Source of the DNA: Brevipalpus yothersi
Taxonomy: Eukaryota; Arthropoda; Arachnida; Trombidiformes; Tenuipalpidae
Direction: 5' to 3'
Length of the DNA stretch: 64,000 nucleotides
Assembly (NCBI GenBank): GCA_003956705.1
Contig: QZCP01000512.1
Span: 141,434 to 205,433 of the forward strand
Shown: one piece after another, positions 27,108 through 40,848 of the stretch
Numbering within the stretch: position 1 is the stretch's first letter
How the letters are laid out: every line of letters begins with the position of its first letter
Notes under the pieces: generated by a model
The model's database searches: none
What the model was told of the DNA's origin: nothing
The model's input: the letters and a program-made list of their open reading frames with translations, nothing else
Program-made: the position numbers and the translations under genes

Positions 27108-29321
27108 GATGTTATCGGGTGATGAGCGTATTCCACGAGCTCGTTCATTGCATCTAGTTTGTTTAACAAGATGCTGGATCATAGTCATAATAGTCTTCAG
27201 CATCATGCTCGATTCTGGTTCCTTTCCAAGAAAGAATTCTTCCTTGGAGAAAGAAAGAGAATGAGAACAGAGTGAGAAAGAATTTACGATCAAAGAACAA
27301 GGAGAAAGAGAACAAGAGACTGAGGTTAGCGCTCGAATGCAAGATTAGATCGTAAAACAAAAAAGAAAACGATTGAAAATGACAGGAGGCAGAGTAAAGA
27401 GAGAGAAAAAGATCCAAAGTACAAGAGTATAAGTTCAAGTTCTTGGTGGAAGAAGATGAATTTTCGTTTACGGCTTTTACGCCCTCAACAATTAGACATA
27501 AGAATCGACCCAACACAGTGGAGGCGAAACACACACGTTCACATATACCAATATATACGCATAGAGTGGAGGGCAAAAGTTTTCTCGTTGATATTCGTTT
27601 CTTAACTAAACTTGAAGCTATTTTTAGAGGGGTCCAACAAGCTCTCCATTAAACTTCGTACTCGTGAAACATGGAAAGATGGACTGGATTCAAATTGTGA
27701 AAACTGAAATGAGAAGAGAGAGAGAGAGGCTGTGAAGAAAGCATCAGACTTGGTGTGAGAGAGAGAGAACGAAAGAGGAAGTCTGTCACTTTTTCTCTCT
27801 CCCCCGCATAGTCTATGTAGCGTGAGACTGTTGGTAGACAGCGTCGATATCAATGTGAATAAGTCATGACAGAGAAAAGCAATTCAAATATTATGAGAAG
27901 AGAGAGAGACAAAAATGACCATAAATAAACGTAAGCTCCTATGGGAATATTACATACAGCTATGGAAACCGAGTTTGAAATCAGTTGCATATTTTATCAT
28001 GGAACCCGAAAATCACAGGTCTTATCGAGGCAAAAAATAATCGAAATTCAATTTTTTTCCAAAGATAATTTTTGGAGACCATATCACACCTGATAGATAA
28101 AAATTTTCCCTTTATCCGCCAAGAAATCCGGTCAAAAAGTGTGATATGGTGTATACTTAATGTCTTTGCTTTGTGAGCTCCACACTCGAAACTATTGACT
28201 TTGCTTTGGAAAATGAACGATAAAAGTTTGGAAAATATTCGGTGATAGATGGTAATGATGATCGAAGGCATACATCAAGAGTCGGAAAAGGTTTTACACA
28301 CAATATTTTGTGGATCGTTTTTTAACTTGACTTTAGAAAACACGATTATCTGTCAATCACAGTCAGTTTCACAGCAGAAAGAGTATTCAACCCCTCAAGT
28401 GAATGATAAGTTATGAAGAAATTTGTTAGTTGATACAGGTTCACTTCAGAAAAGAGAGAGAGAGAGCTGGGATCTCAAAAAATTTGACGAATATATATGT
28501 TGCCAAATCGATTATTACCAACAACAACCTGGATTCCTCTAGACTAAATAAAACCTGTTGATTTTGGTACGAGCAGATAAATCATTTTGTAAATTTCAGC
28601 TTCACTGAAAACTCATTCGGGGAAACAAAGTGCTATTTTTTGTTCACTTTTTCATACATCAATCCTGTAGTTACATGGTAGATTAGCATATCTTCCCACG
28701 CTAAACAAACCAAGATTTCTGAGTCATCCATTACGTTCATCATCATTGAAGTTTTCTTCTTCCCATAAAGTTTACAAAATTCCTCACCAATACACCCAAC
28801 TCCCAGTTCGCTATGAAAATTTTTCAGTTTAGACTAAGGAAACTTCAACCGAGAGAAAAATTTTTCGAGACCATCATTTCACATTCTTCTACATTTCTTC
28901 TACATTCTTTCATGAAACTTGACTTTCATCACTGCTTTCCAAGTTTTTTCAACGAACTGTTCTGACACATCAGAATGAATAGCTAATGATTGCCCAACAA
29001 TTCATTTGATCTGGGCACCCTTTTTCCAATATTTAATGACCCTGGCTCAAAATTAATAGGTTTAGCAATTAAATTCTTGATTACTCCATTAAAACACAAA
29101 ATTAATTGGCGCTTCTCGAAAAGCCGGCTTAGTGTTTTCAAAATTGGCGCCATAATCGAGATGAAGCATGATTTTAGCTTTAACAATAACATTTACACGT
29201 GAAATCAGAGTAAATTTTCGACCCTTTAATCGTGATACTATTTAATTGGATTATTCTTGTTGATTACTGACAGGAGAATGCTGGGTATTTGTTCCATTAG
29301 ATACTAATCATCTCTACCATC
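27108..29321. other. Divergent intergenic region (aminopeptidase P homologue / PUS1)
   Basis: This region lies between two divergently transcribed genes and should contain both promoters. Short ORFs exist on both strands, for example around 28983-29202, but none resembles a known family. Two ATTGGCGC elements near 29105 and 29144 resemble weak E2F-like sites upstream of PUS1, which is only suggestive. Confidence 0.5.
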
Positions 29322-30826
29322 ATGTCCAATCCGGTGTCTAAGCGTGTTAAGGGCAGTAAATTTGCCCTATTATTGAGTTATTGTGGAGTTGGATATTTCG
29401 GTTTGCAAAAGTAAGTTTGTTTGGACATTGTTTTGGAGTATTAATGATTGCCATTCCTGATTGAATAATATGTTTGACCAAATTTTTGACCAGCAAGCGG
29501 ATTTGTTTGTATATAACCGAAGTTTATGAAGGAGGTCACAATTCATGTCGTCATTTCTTTTTTTCTTCCAGGAACAAGAATGTTCGTACAATCGAAAGTG
29601 ACTTATTCGATGCCATGCTTAAGACTGGTATTATTACTCAAAAAGAATATGATAGACCTCAAGATATGTACTTTCAGAGGGCTGCTCGTACTGACAAGGG
29701 AGTATCAGCGCTGAGACAAATTCTGTCCTGCAGATTACCGAAAGATTTTCCAGAAAAAATTGAGCTCATCAATTCTCATCTAGTGCCTCAAATTCGACTC
29801 ATTGCAGCCAAAAGAGCGACCCGATATTTTGATTCGAAAAATTTTTGTGATTATAGAACTTATGCTTACATGATGCCCAGTTATGCTCTGTGTAGGATTG
29901 ATGAAAGTGTTCATCTAGATTTTCGTGCAACTCGGGATCATATCACTAGTTTCAACAAGATACTATCCAGATATCTTGGTACCCACAATTATCATAATTT
30001 CACATCTCAAAGAGCAGCGACTGATGCAAGCTCACAGCGTTACATCATGTCCATCGAGTGTAGTGATCCATTCATTCGTAATGATCTCGAATTTGTTATT
30101 GTCCGAGTGAGAGGACAGAGTTTTATGTTGCATCAAATTCGAAAGATGATGGGTCTCGCCCTGGGGATTCAGAGAGGCTTCACAACTGAATCGTCTTTCG
30201 ACAGGGCATTCGACCTTCATCGAATAGATATTCCTGTTGCACCTGGCTTAGGACTCATGTTGGAAGAAGTGCACTATGATAAATATAATAATCGATTCGG
30301 TGGAGATGAAATCCATGAACCATTAGTTTGGGACGAATATAGTGATACACTGAGAAAGTTTGCCGATGAATTCATTTATCCTGTCATAGTCAACACTGAA
30401 AAAGAAGAACTATCTATGATGAAATGGCTTCAGTTATTACCAATTCATTCTTTTGATGTTCGAAGTGACGGTCCTCCTTCATTACCACTTTCCTGTGAGC
30501 TTCATCAATCAGAAAAAGTTACGAATGATCCTCAACCTGACTCAGAATCCTCGGAGCCCCCTTCGAAAAGAGACAAGAAGGATACAAACCTGTACATCAA
30601 CGCTTGTATCAAATCAGGGCTATTAGAAACTAGAAATAAGGTAATTATATCTTGTTCGATTTGAAAGAAATCTGATTGATCGGATTTCGATTGATTCTTT
30701 TGTCAGCTTAAAGATCCAACTTCTGAGGAACAGAGCTCCACAGAAGAGAACCAGAAAGAAGTCGTTGATGATTCTTTGGCAAACTGCAAAGACAATGAAT
30801 TACAGAAAGAGTCATCTATTGGTTGA
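29322..30826 (+). CDS. PUS1: tRNA pseudouridine synthase, TruA/PUS1 family
   Basis: PUS1 isomerises uridine to pseudouridine in tRNAs and some other RNAs, in the nucleus and mitochondria. Three exons, 29322-29410, 29572-30640 and 30707-30826, encode 425 residues in phase. The catalytic motif ARTDKGVSA is present with its aspartate at residue 71. Other family text includes GVGYFGLQ near the N-terminus, CDYRTYAYMMPSYA, GTHNYHNFTSQ, VRVRGQSFMLHQIRKMMG and APGLGLMLEEVHYDKYN. The C-terminal 70 residues are charged and poorly conserved, as in animal PUS1. No obvious mitochondrial presequence is visible from this ATG, though an upstream exon cannot be excluded. Confidence 0.95.
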
Positions 30827-32118
30827 GTCGAAGTAGAAGCTTTTGGTTCGAATTCTGCTAAAAAAGTTTATCTAGAGTTAAAAAATCGAGTTTGACATGA
30901 GAATTAACGAGCCCTCAATCATGGAATCATTCCAATCATCCAATGGCAATTGAAACCTTTATCCTTGCCACCGAGTTGGTGATTTCCCGTGATATAACCA
31001 CGTGATTGATGACTAGAATGTTCAACGCGACGAGTAAAGGCGAGATCAAGTAGTCACGATTCTCAATTTTAATAAAAATAATCACAGTGTATGACAGCAT
31101 ATCTCAATAATGAACAAGACGTTGGTAGGGTGTATTGGACAAACTGGCTGACCATTACTCGTCCACGAGTGGAGATCTTTGATAAATCTAACATGCTTCT
31201 TTGAGTCGATCAAAAACTGAAAATATGGTGGTGATTCATGCATCTGTTCAACATAAACACTATCGATGCTCTACTCTTCTAATATTCATCTTAGACCATA
31301 TCCTGGACTTTGACTCAGGTTGGTCTTCCATATGATCTTTTCGATGATTTTTGCCAGGGGTGAAACTTCTAATCGATGACCTCTTGAACAAAAGTGAGGT
31401 TTCATGAGCAAGATTGAAGAAAGAGGAGGAAGAAAAAGGAAGCAAAAAAATACTGATTCAAAGGCTCTAGCCACTTTGATGATCGGCAGCGGACACCCCC
31501 TTGATGAATCCTTTTTCTCTCCATAATAGTCTATTTACAAAAATCGATGAATTTTAGATGCATTCTTTGTTGCACCAAGACCGAAATGAGATGAACACTT
31601 GCAGATAATTTTCGTGTAATAAATGATTGGCTGTCCAATCATCATATCTGAAAGGGTTTTTTGAATAAATTCCAAGGAGAGGAGAAAGGCTCGATAGGGG
31701 TGAATCAACGAAAACAGCTCGGTTAATGTGCGTAAAATCTTTCGGAGGGAGGGAGCACAATAGTTCACTGTTATAGAGTTTCTCATAATTAAACACTGTT
31801 TCGAACCCGGAAGATATATTTCCACGTTCTGTCGGATTCACTGAAAGGATGGAATTATCTTCGGATGTTCTCTGATCTCTTTTGAATGACGAGGAAGGCA
31901 AACGAATTCGTTTCCAATCCAAATGGAGATATGTTACAAGTTCATCTACTGATCCAAGTCCTTTTTAACGCAATTTAAAACAGATCATCATCTTTCTTCT
32001 CTCAATCGATGATTTAAAACTCATGTGATAAAGGAACAACAAGATTGCAGCGAATTTTTCTCTTTATGATGATATATGTTTCTCCGATCGTTTGCTCCTT
32101 GAAATTTAAAGGACAATA
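30827..32118. other. Convergent intergenic region (PUS1 / CK1 gamma 3' ends)
   Basis: This stretch holds the 3' UTRs of two convergent genes. A minus-strand ORF of 122 codons at 31554-31922 overlaps another ORF and matches nothing I recognise; I treat it as chance. Confidence 0.5.
31071..31076 (+). terminator. Poly(A) signal AATAAA for PUS1
   Basis: A canonical AATAAA lies about 245 nt after the PUS1 stop, on the same strand, before the convergent neighbour. Confidence 0.5.
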
Positions 32119-34454
32119 TCAGTATCTTGAATTGTTTTCTTTGGGCTCGCTTGGTTTCTTCTTTCTTTTCTTCTTATAAAAACAGCAGCACCTACGAAGA
32201 AAAGACAACCTGTTAATAAACAATTCAAATTAAAAATCTAGGATGAAATCATCAAATCTCTCAAGAGCGAAAGGCCGCACGAAGTTACCCAAGGAGGAAG
32301 TTTGCTAATCAGCAATTAAAGCTCCTTGCCTTGAAAAGAAGAACAACTAGCTATATCACCATCATCATCATCATTCTTCTCTATGGTAATCGATTGCCTG
32401 AACGCCACTCAATCGTTCGCTGTAAGATGAACTTACTTTGTCTCAGATACAACTTCTACTTCGTTTTCTTCTTGAGCTCTAGATTTAGGGAGTCCACTGC
32501 TGGGATCATCGTTGGCTAATTCTCCATTAGTTGAGCTGACAACTTGCACCGAACCATGTCTATCGGCCGCTAGTCTCTCTAGGTAAGAAGGCTTTTGTCT
32601 ATTTTGGGCATTGTCTCCTTCTCTCCGGTCCAGACCGAGCTTATTTTCGAGTTCAATCCACTAGTTTGATTGAGAGAGTTTGAAAGAAAATTGGAATAAA
32701 AGAGAAATAAAAGAATATGAGAAATTCAAATAAAAAGAAACATTTTTGAGTGATTTCAAATTTCAATATCATCATATATATCATAAATATTATCATCATT
32801 GTGAGATAATCAAGCATGAATGGCAGAAAATGAATATTAAATGATGAATACAAGGCAGACATGGCTTTGATAAGATTGATTGACTTCTTCTTCTAGAAGT
32901 GTGAACTAATTTTCTTCAAGCCCTATTATTTATGCAAAGTGAATAACAGGCGAACAAGATCGCAGACCTAATTGGACTCGGAATTGTATTTGTGTCGAGC
33001 TTGATTGAATTCATGGTTGACTACAAAATCATGAGTTAAAAAAAGGTGGTTGAAGATGGTGAGAGAGTAAAAGAGAGAGAAAGATAAAGAAAGAAAGAAA
33101 GAAAGAGAGAGAGATAGAGAGGGGGAGAGAGAGAGAAAGAGAAAGAGCAGAAAAAAGGTCAATCAAAAGAGGAGAAACAGAAGAAATAGAGTGAAGAGGC
33201 AAATAGATGGGACATATGGTACACAAAGTAAGTCAAAATGAGAATAACACATCGTTATACCGAATTCGTGAAAGCAATTGATCAACAGGCCATGAATGAT
33301 AATGATTCAGAATACGAGAAAGAATATGCACGTTTTGTTTAGAGAACAAATAGATCAATATCAGATTTGGAGATGATTCTAATGAGAAAGTTACTCCTCC
33401 ATGGCGATATGCATTTTACGTATTTTGATCACCGTATAACTGTTCTTATCACTTTTTTGGCTTATTTCAATCCAATTCTACAATTTTTGTGATAAAAGTA
33501 TTGACTAAAGCTGCTGAGGATCATCAAACGGGAGATCTTAGCAATCAAATAAGCATTCTCGATAACAACACAAGATTATGAGCGAACGCTATTTCCTGGT
33601 CAAGAATACCCTCTTCTTCTCGTTCTTCTTTAATCGGATGTGAATTTTCCCGAAATGTTGGGAAAAGGAAGCAAAGAGAAAAAATTTAGTATCAAACAAG
33701 CCATTTGTGTTAGGGTTTGAAGCAAAATCATGATATCGCGCGCAAGGTAATCATGAAGGAAAAAAACTTGATTATATCACCAACTTTCAAGATCATGGTG
33801 AAAATTTTGTTTAGCTAACAAGAGTGAGTTTCAGGAAGGGAGAGAATCAACACAACCGATGTAACGGTGGCTAGTTGGTGAGATCAAATGCTGATTTTTA
33901 TGATTGTCGTCATTTTTGGATGAATAGAGTACAAAATGATGTGAATCTTAAGTCAAAGCAGACATCTACTCACACGCTTATCAGAAGTTTTCTGATATCA
34001 AAGAGTATATAAAATGGAAAAATGGAATAAAATTGCTCAGAATAACATAATCTCGTGGAATAAAAAAGCGAGTTTGGGGAGAACTCCGGGAAAATTGGAA
34101 CTTAAAAAATAGATATGAAAAGCTTGTGAAATGGTTGAGCGAGACCGCTTCAAGAAAGAAAGAAAGAAAGAAAGAAAGATACAACAGTGAGACATCGAGA
34201 TCAACTTAAGCGTACAGAGAAACGTGAAGAAATACAATCCAATAAAAGAGTCTGAACGATGAACAACCTCAAAGTACAAAGCATGCAAAAAGGACGACAA
34301 CAAATAGTATTGATCACACTGCTCTACATGCGATTTGCTGGCGAATTGGTTTGCAATGAAAAACTATCAGTTCAGATTGGAAACAGCCAAAATTAGGCTA
34401 AGGACTCGAGAGGCGATACCTGAGAGAGAGAAAGAGAAAGAAAGAGAGGAAGAA

Positions 34455-34487
<33 letters not shown>

Positions 34488-37400
34488 AAGCAAGAAAGAG
34501 AGTAAGAGAGTAAGCAGTGAACGAGTTGAGCGTGAAATCGTTAATGGTTGTGGTGACGCTGCGCGTTTAACTGGGTAAGAGTAGCGGTGATTGTAGCGGC
34601 AAGAGGTATTTGGCAAAACGGAACTTTGCTTTTCGCGAATGATGCCGAAAAAAATCATATCTTTCCTCACACAAGTGAGTGTAAAAAATATGGAGCACTC
34701 TCGGAACTTTTTATCCATTCATGATGATGCTCATGAAGCTCATATGCTTGTGCAGCAGAAAATTTGTTCAAATCTATATCTTTTGGATAAAAGCAATAAA
34801 AGTGGAACAAATAAAGACTGAGATAATCTTCAATACCTCGATGGGAAGAGAGTCATCGCTCACTGATAAGACGAGAGAATGTGAAATGGTCGAGAGTGAT
34901 ACGATCTGGGATTTGGCTTTCATAGGCCTGTTGATGCTGGATTTCATAGATCTGCGGAATTCGGATTTAACGTTTCGTGATCTGGCCAATTTTATGAACT
35001 TTTCGTTTGAATTGAAATTTGAATATTAAACAATGAGGATAGAAGGAATGAGATGGATTTACGATTAATGAAGATGAGCCGTTCGAGCGTGCACACGGCA
35101 TGGTACGGAGTTTCCGAAGTCATGAAGAGTTCATCGATCAGTACAGTGTTTTTCATGTTTGAATAATTGTAGAGAAATGTTTGTAGAAATCATTGAAAAA
35201 GTGAGAGAAGAGTCCCGAAATGGAGGCAAACAAGAAAAGGGAGAAAAGAAAATTTTCATGCCATTAATTGAACTCTAGAAATATAACAATATGGAGCAAA
35301 TGACAGAGATATAAGGAAACAAGCAGGGCAACATAACAAATTTTGATGGGAGATTCGGAATATGCTTCAAGTGTGGACAAAAAACCAAAAGTTCAAAAGA
35401 AATGAAGAATCAATAAATCGATTGAAAAGCAGAAAACAATAGGAGCAAAGATTTGAGGAGCAAAACAAATTTAAAGACTGGTTTAAACTTTGGATTAATT
35501 ATTCAAGAGTTCCAGAGCCAGAAGAGTAAATATCTCAAATCAAGCACGAGACATAAATTTGAAAAGCCGATATCAGGTTTCAATGATAGAATTCATTTCT
35601 TGATCAAGGAATAAAGCGTGAGAAGTTAGATAAGCAATTAATGAACACTCACATGGTTGGTTAAGTGCCAGTCATAAACTCCATCATCAGAGTAGCCTTC
35701 ACGGTGAAACAGGTCAATGAACAACTTTCTAACGTATTCATAATCTGGTGTCTCGAAGAAGTCTAGTCGTCGAACATATCTTAAGTAAGTGGCAAATTCA
35801 TCAGGAAATCCTTCACATAATATCTCTATGGGAGTAGCTCTCTTTGTGTCACCAATTTTTTGGTACCTTTCTTTCAGAGTATCCGCTTTTAAACCTTGCC
35901 AGGGTAAACTACCTCGTAGAAAATACATAAACATATGACCAAGGGCTTCCAAATCATCCCTGCGACTTTGTTCTAGTCAATTAGAGGAAAATAAAGAAGA
36001 GGCCAAAAATGAGGAAATTCAATCACAAGATGATGACCCTAGTGGACACAGAATCTCTTTCATCAAAGAGATTCCATTGCAAAGCATGTTACGAAGAGGG
36101 GAGAAAGAAAGAAAGAGATTAGTGAAGAGAAAGAGATGGAGAGGAATCACAAGACAAGAAACGGGAGAAAGTGAGCTCATGGAGAAAGAAGAGCCATCAA
36201 AAAAAGCTGAGTGAGAAGAGAAACTCTATTAAGGAGATGAATATGAATGATTAGTTGACTTTGTTGAGTAGAATGCTCTCATCTTACCTTTGCCAAGATG
36301 GGTATTTATGCTCATATATCTGGCAGTACCAGTTAAACTTTTATGCTCTCGATATGGAATATGTTTAGATGTTTCCGGATCAATGTACTCTTTCGCCAAG
36401 CCAAAGTCAATCATATGGATTATAGTTTTCTTTGAATGTGGCCTTCCGAGAAGGAAGTTCTCTGGTTTGATATCGCGATAAATGAGGTGTTTGGAATGGA
36501 CGTATTCTATTCTATTAAACTAGATGACAAATAGGAGAAGAATAAGGAGGATTTAGAGGAGAGAGAATAAAATGCGAGTCGGATTAGAGGTAGTAAAAAT
36601 TTAAAAGATGTCATGTAGCGATTGAGTTGGAAGAGAGAGAAAAAAATGTGAGGGAGAGAAAGAGAAAAAAAATCAACCGGCCATTATGTTCCTGTAGGTG
36701 GATGGAGAATGTATGGTAAAGCTTTCAAAAGACCCAAGTTGACTGAACATACATAAACTTTTCATCCACCTTGCATATTCAATAGATGAGATGGTTGAAA
36801 CTAGGATCTGCAAAGGGCAAAGAGGGAATGATGATGAACGATGAAATGTGACTAGCAATGATAGATTCTAGTGAATCTTTGGCGTCTTGTTCTTTATCGA
36901 TCAACTCTCTACTCATGCTTAGATTGTTCAACAAGGGAGGATGATATGAAGAAAAACGAATACTAGTAGTAGTAGCAGTAATAGATGTTGAAAGAGAAGG
37001 AAAGGAGGTTAGTTAGAAGAATTAGAAGAAGATGAGATCATTATTATTGAGTTAATACGCTTTGATAGGCATCACTTATGCAAGTAAAGGTATAGCAGCT
37101 CGGCGGCGGAAATAAAGCTTTGTGAAATGATGGGAGATCTCTCTCTTTCTCTCTTTCTATGTTTCAGGGTTGAAAGGCCGGCATCCAAAAAGCTAAAATA
37201 GATGAAATATACAAACCACAAGGTGATTTGATATCACTTTCAGTGGACAATCGAGAGCATTGATAGACAAGTGTAACGGAAAGATCAAGCACGCCTTCAT
37301 CCTACAAAACACTCAGCTTCATTGTGATGGGGGCGGATTAGTGCTGAGCGATTGATTGTAATGAAAGAGAAACTGGCCGGATTTGTTTAGATCAGCAGTA

Positions 37401-38927
37401 TGAGAGAACAAGTTGTAGTTTGATAATGATTGAGTGAACAATTGAGGTGATTTCTCAAATAATTAACCCAAAGTTAAGTGATGTAACTCTATTCACCGAG
37501 TGAGAGTAGTAGTAGCAAAAGTGATGGTAGAAGTAATAGTAATAGTGAATCGTTAGAAAAGATGAACTTATAATAGTGAATGGAAAGAGCATCTCTCACA
37601 AGATGAACTAAAAAAGGAAAAATTCGAGCGGGGAGAGAGAGAGTAGATAAAGAAGACACCTTTTCTCAATGCTCAAGCTCGAAATAAGAAAAACAGCCCA
37701 ATTGTATCGAAAGATAAAAAAGTTAGCATCATTCTCATCATTACCAGCAGCCATCCTAGTGACATCACCATCATATCTACCGGTTTATGTTGATCGAAAA
37801 GAGCGAACGCAACAAGTTTAAGGATGATAAAAAAAGAGTAAAAGATGAAAGGAGGAGAATATGTGAAGAAAATAAAACAAATATGTGAGATGGAAAAAAA
37901 TGGGTACAAACCACTTGCAGAGCTATCTGGATGACTGTTTTCACTGAAAAACGACGTTCACAAATATCAAAGAGATCCTCTAAGCTGGGACCTAGTAGTT
38001 CCATAACTAAGGCATTAAATTTACCACACGGTCCAAAATAGTATATTTTAGGAATGCCTTCTGCGTTTTGGCCAAATATGGATGATAAGAATGGAAAAGA
38101 ATGCAAGAAAAACTGTCAATGATCCACAAGATCAGCGGGTCCAAATAGTAGTAGTAGTAGTATTGTGCTCTTATTTTTTCTTTCCCTATTATGGTGTTTA
38201 ATCTTTTCTCTCGTTCTTTTTTCGTGAACGAGAAAGAAAGATGTATTGCAAAGAGTGTGCACATTTCATCATAATAATCAACAGTATTTACCATGATTGC
38301 CAAGTATCTTGTAAAATCTATACTCCAAATGAAGTTGAGGAGCTTTAGTTTTCATGGCTTCCAATTTGATGGCCACATGCTCTCCAGTGTATAAATTTTT
38401 GCCTACAAAAAAAGTAGGAGGATAACAAGAACAAGTGAGTAAAAAGGAAAACATTGTCCAAGTGTATGAAAGTTGAATGAAATCAATTGGAATGACAATG
38501 AAGTGAGGAAAGGTGAAAAAGAGAAAGAGAAAGAGAAAGATAGATGAAATGCTGATGATAAAGAGAGCGAGAGAGAATGTGAAAAGTGAATATACTAATG
38601 AAAAAAAAGAGGCTAGTGAATGACTGTTCACCCAACATACACCAGTTAGTTTTAGTGGGGTTGCCTTGATGGGGGCAGCATTTGAGAGATGGAAGAGAGG
38701 GGCTTTGGGTAGACAAAGAACGAGGAGTGTGTTCATCTGTGTATGTCCAAGTGTGAATGATATGGACAAACACAATTAAGAATATACATACCTAATCTTA
38801 GTTCACCAAAATTACCAGAACCAATCTTTTTTCCTACTTTGAAATTAGGGCCTACCATCATGGTACCAGTAGCACCTCCAGCCACACTGGAGGAGGCCGA
38901 AGATATCCTTAACGGAGCAGATTGCAT
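32119..38927 (-). CDS. CSNK1G: Casein kinase 1 gamma (gilgamesh type)
   Basis: This is a membrane-tethered Ser/Thr kinase acting in Wnt/LRP6 phosphorylation and membrane trafficking. Seven minus-strand exons, 38927-38792, 38402-38292, 38060-37912, 36519-36288, 35972-35653, 32660-32437 and 32191-32119, encode 414 residues with exact phase closure. The kinase shows the glycine loop GSGNFG (36-41), VAIK Lys58, YRDIKPEN with Asp148, DFG Asp170 and the CK1 signatures SINTHLGK, RRDDLEALGHMFMYFLRG and LPWQGLKA. The tail contains QVVSSTNGELANDDP and a KCCCFYKKKRKKK cluster, the cysteine/basic palmitoylation motif that anchors CK1 gamma isoforms. Residues 1-25 are Ser/Gly-rich. The junction that builds the palmitoylation motif is split across exons 6 and 7. 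The longest introns are intron 5 (about 3.0 kb) and intron 3 (about 1.4 kb). Confidence 0.97.
33060..33148. repeat. GA/GAAA-rich imperfect repeat
   Basis: Interrupted GA and GAAA units in CK1 gamma intron 5. Confidence 0.8.
34152..34179. repeat. (GAAA)n microsatellite
   Basis: Short tetranucleotide run in CK1 gamma intron 5. Confidence 0.85.
34422..34512. repeat. GA-rich imperfect repeat
   Basis: About 90 bp of interrupted GA/GAAA units in CK1 gamma intron 5. Confidence 0.8.
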
Positions 38928-39000
38928 TCCTAGTTGCCACTTCTTTTTTTGGGTTGTTATTATTATTATTATTATTTAGGTGTAATCCGTTTGTGGTGGT

Positions 39001-39143
39001 GGTGTGTGTGTGAGTGTGTGTGTGTGTGTAGATGAATAGATGAAATCAATAAGCAGGTTGATTGAGAAAGGTAGTGATGATGATTAAATAAAGTAGATTA
39101 TTTATAATATGAAGAGATCAGGTGTGTGTGTGTGTGTGTGTGT
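39001..39143. repeat. Two (TG)n microsatellites upstream of CK1 gamma
   Basis: TG runs at 39001-39029 and 39121-39143, with an ATT run at about 38957-38978 just before. They lie in the probable 5' UTR or promoter of CK1 gamma. Confidence 0.85.
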
Positions 39144-40848
39144 ATGGTGAAATGAAAGAAAGAGAAAAAGAGAGAAGAGAGAGAGAAAAAAGATGGATAG
39201 AGTAAGAGAAGAAGAAAGAAGGAGAGAGAGCAGACTCTTCTACTTTTATCTATCAAAATGGACCAAATTTTGTCTTCTTAAAACAAAATTCATGATGAAC
39301 CTCTATGAACAATATATATATACTGTAGACGATGTATGAATGATGATTCAATAAATGATAACATAACTGTATAACTGTGTATATAATCAAAAACTAATCA
39401 ACTCTTTTTTCAAACAGATACACACACTTTACTTGGCAAGTTGAACCTCTCTGCTTCAACTTCTCTCTCTCTTTCCTCACTCACTTTGAAGGCTTACAGG
39501 AAGCTCACACTTTGACTTTGACTGAGAGATGGCACAGCTGAGAAAATGCTGCTTTTAAAGTACAGTAACTGGCGGAAGAATTCGAGTTCGAGAATCGAAC
39601 TTTTTCTTTGGACTGATCAGAATTGTTCTTGAAAGATTTTTCTCTCTTTAGAAGGTTTATCTTGAAGCAATTTGGTTGATTGAGTCATGGTAATTTGGGG
39701 GAGAGTGATAGTGTGTGGTTTGATCTGATTGAAAGTTTTTCGAATTGGAAATTCTCGAATCGGGGGAAAAAAAACTTCAATTTATTTTCTGTCGCTCATG
39801 TAAGTTTTATGCTTAATCATTCATATCTTAAAGATTGGATCGGAAAAATTGTTTCTTTTTATAAAGGTAAACTTACATTTGCATCAGCAGGGCCAATCTT
39901 CATTTTACAGATACCGAACAGTGCCTGGAGGAAACAGAATGGTTAGTGGTCAATTTATGATACTTTTCTTGTTAGTTCTCTTTATTTCTTGCGCAACACT
40001 GCCCCCTTCTTATCACTATCGACTGTTGCATTTTTTTGCAATTATCTGATCGGAATACAAAGATAAGTTCATTATCAATCAATTGATGGACTATATTTGA
40101 GACAGAAAAAGACAAAATGTTCGATCTATACACAAGATATTCCCCCCTGTCATCGATATCCTAAAGTTAACCGTTAGAAAGGAGGGAAAAGTTTGAATTA
40201 TCGGATCTTGAGAAGACAGGTGAAGAAGTAAAGGAGATGGGAAATTAGAATACTAAAAATTCATGACAAACGTTCAACCGTTGAGAGAAACGTATGTACT
40301 GGGAGCTTAAGGATCTTTGTTACTTTGATACTTTCTTCATTAAAGAATAGCATTCTATAAACTCTTTTCATGAGGTATTCATGAATTATTTCTCATTATC
40401 TATGATTCCTAAGAGATTCTAGTTAGTGAGAAGAAATGAGAGTGGCGCAAGAGAATACATTCATACAACTTGTAATATTTTGTAGATGACAAATGGAATT
40501 TTGGATATCATGAAGGGAAAGAATTTCAATAACTTTGAGAGAATAGAATAGAAACAATTTTGGAGAATATCGTCAGTGAAAATTTCCACAATTCCCATTT
40601 CCATAGACTACTTCACTTGTTTCACGTTATTTGTGAGTGACGTTCAATATCATAATTGAAGGTCAATAGTTTCGTAATTGAGAGCAGGACTTCTTCAAAC
40701 TGATTGTTTGATCGTCAAAAAAAATGAAAGGGAAAAGTTTAGGCGATGCACCCTAGAAACTATGAAGCTACATGATAAAAGAAAATTTAAACTGAATTCG
40801 AAAAGTAGTACACAAATTAATAGTCACAAGGAAGGATAATTACTAGAA

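Noticed and set aside
28983..29202. Overlapping 70-codon ORFs on both strands upstream of PUS1
   Set aside because: Both frames are open because of AT-rich sequence. No splice sites or homology support either.
30840..30862. GGTTCGAATTC resembling a tRNA B box
   Set aside because: Flanks cannot form a T stem and no A box or acceptor stem is present at tRNA spacing.
31554..31922. 122-codon minus-strand ORF between PUS1 and CK1 gamma
   Set aside because: No family resemblance, overlaps another ORF in a different frame, and lies in probable 3' UTR.
34639..35029. Plus-strand ORFs of 60-102 codons nested in CK1 gamma intron 5
   Set aside because: Low-complexity composition with no domain. Overlapping frames on both strands are equally open, as expected in biased sequence.
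36673..36858. Minus-strand ORF in CK1 gamma intron 3 containing SSIEYARWMK after an acceptor, resembling the NRIEYVHSK start of exon 4 and suggesting a duplicated exon
   Set aside because: Similarity is limited to about four residues, nucleotide identity is poor, and the kinase YRDIKPEN loop is not repeated.
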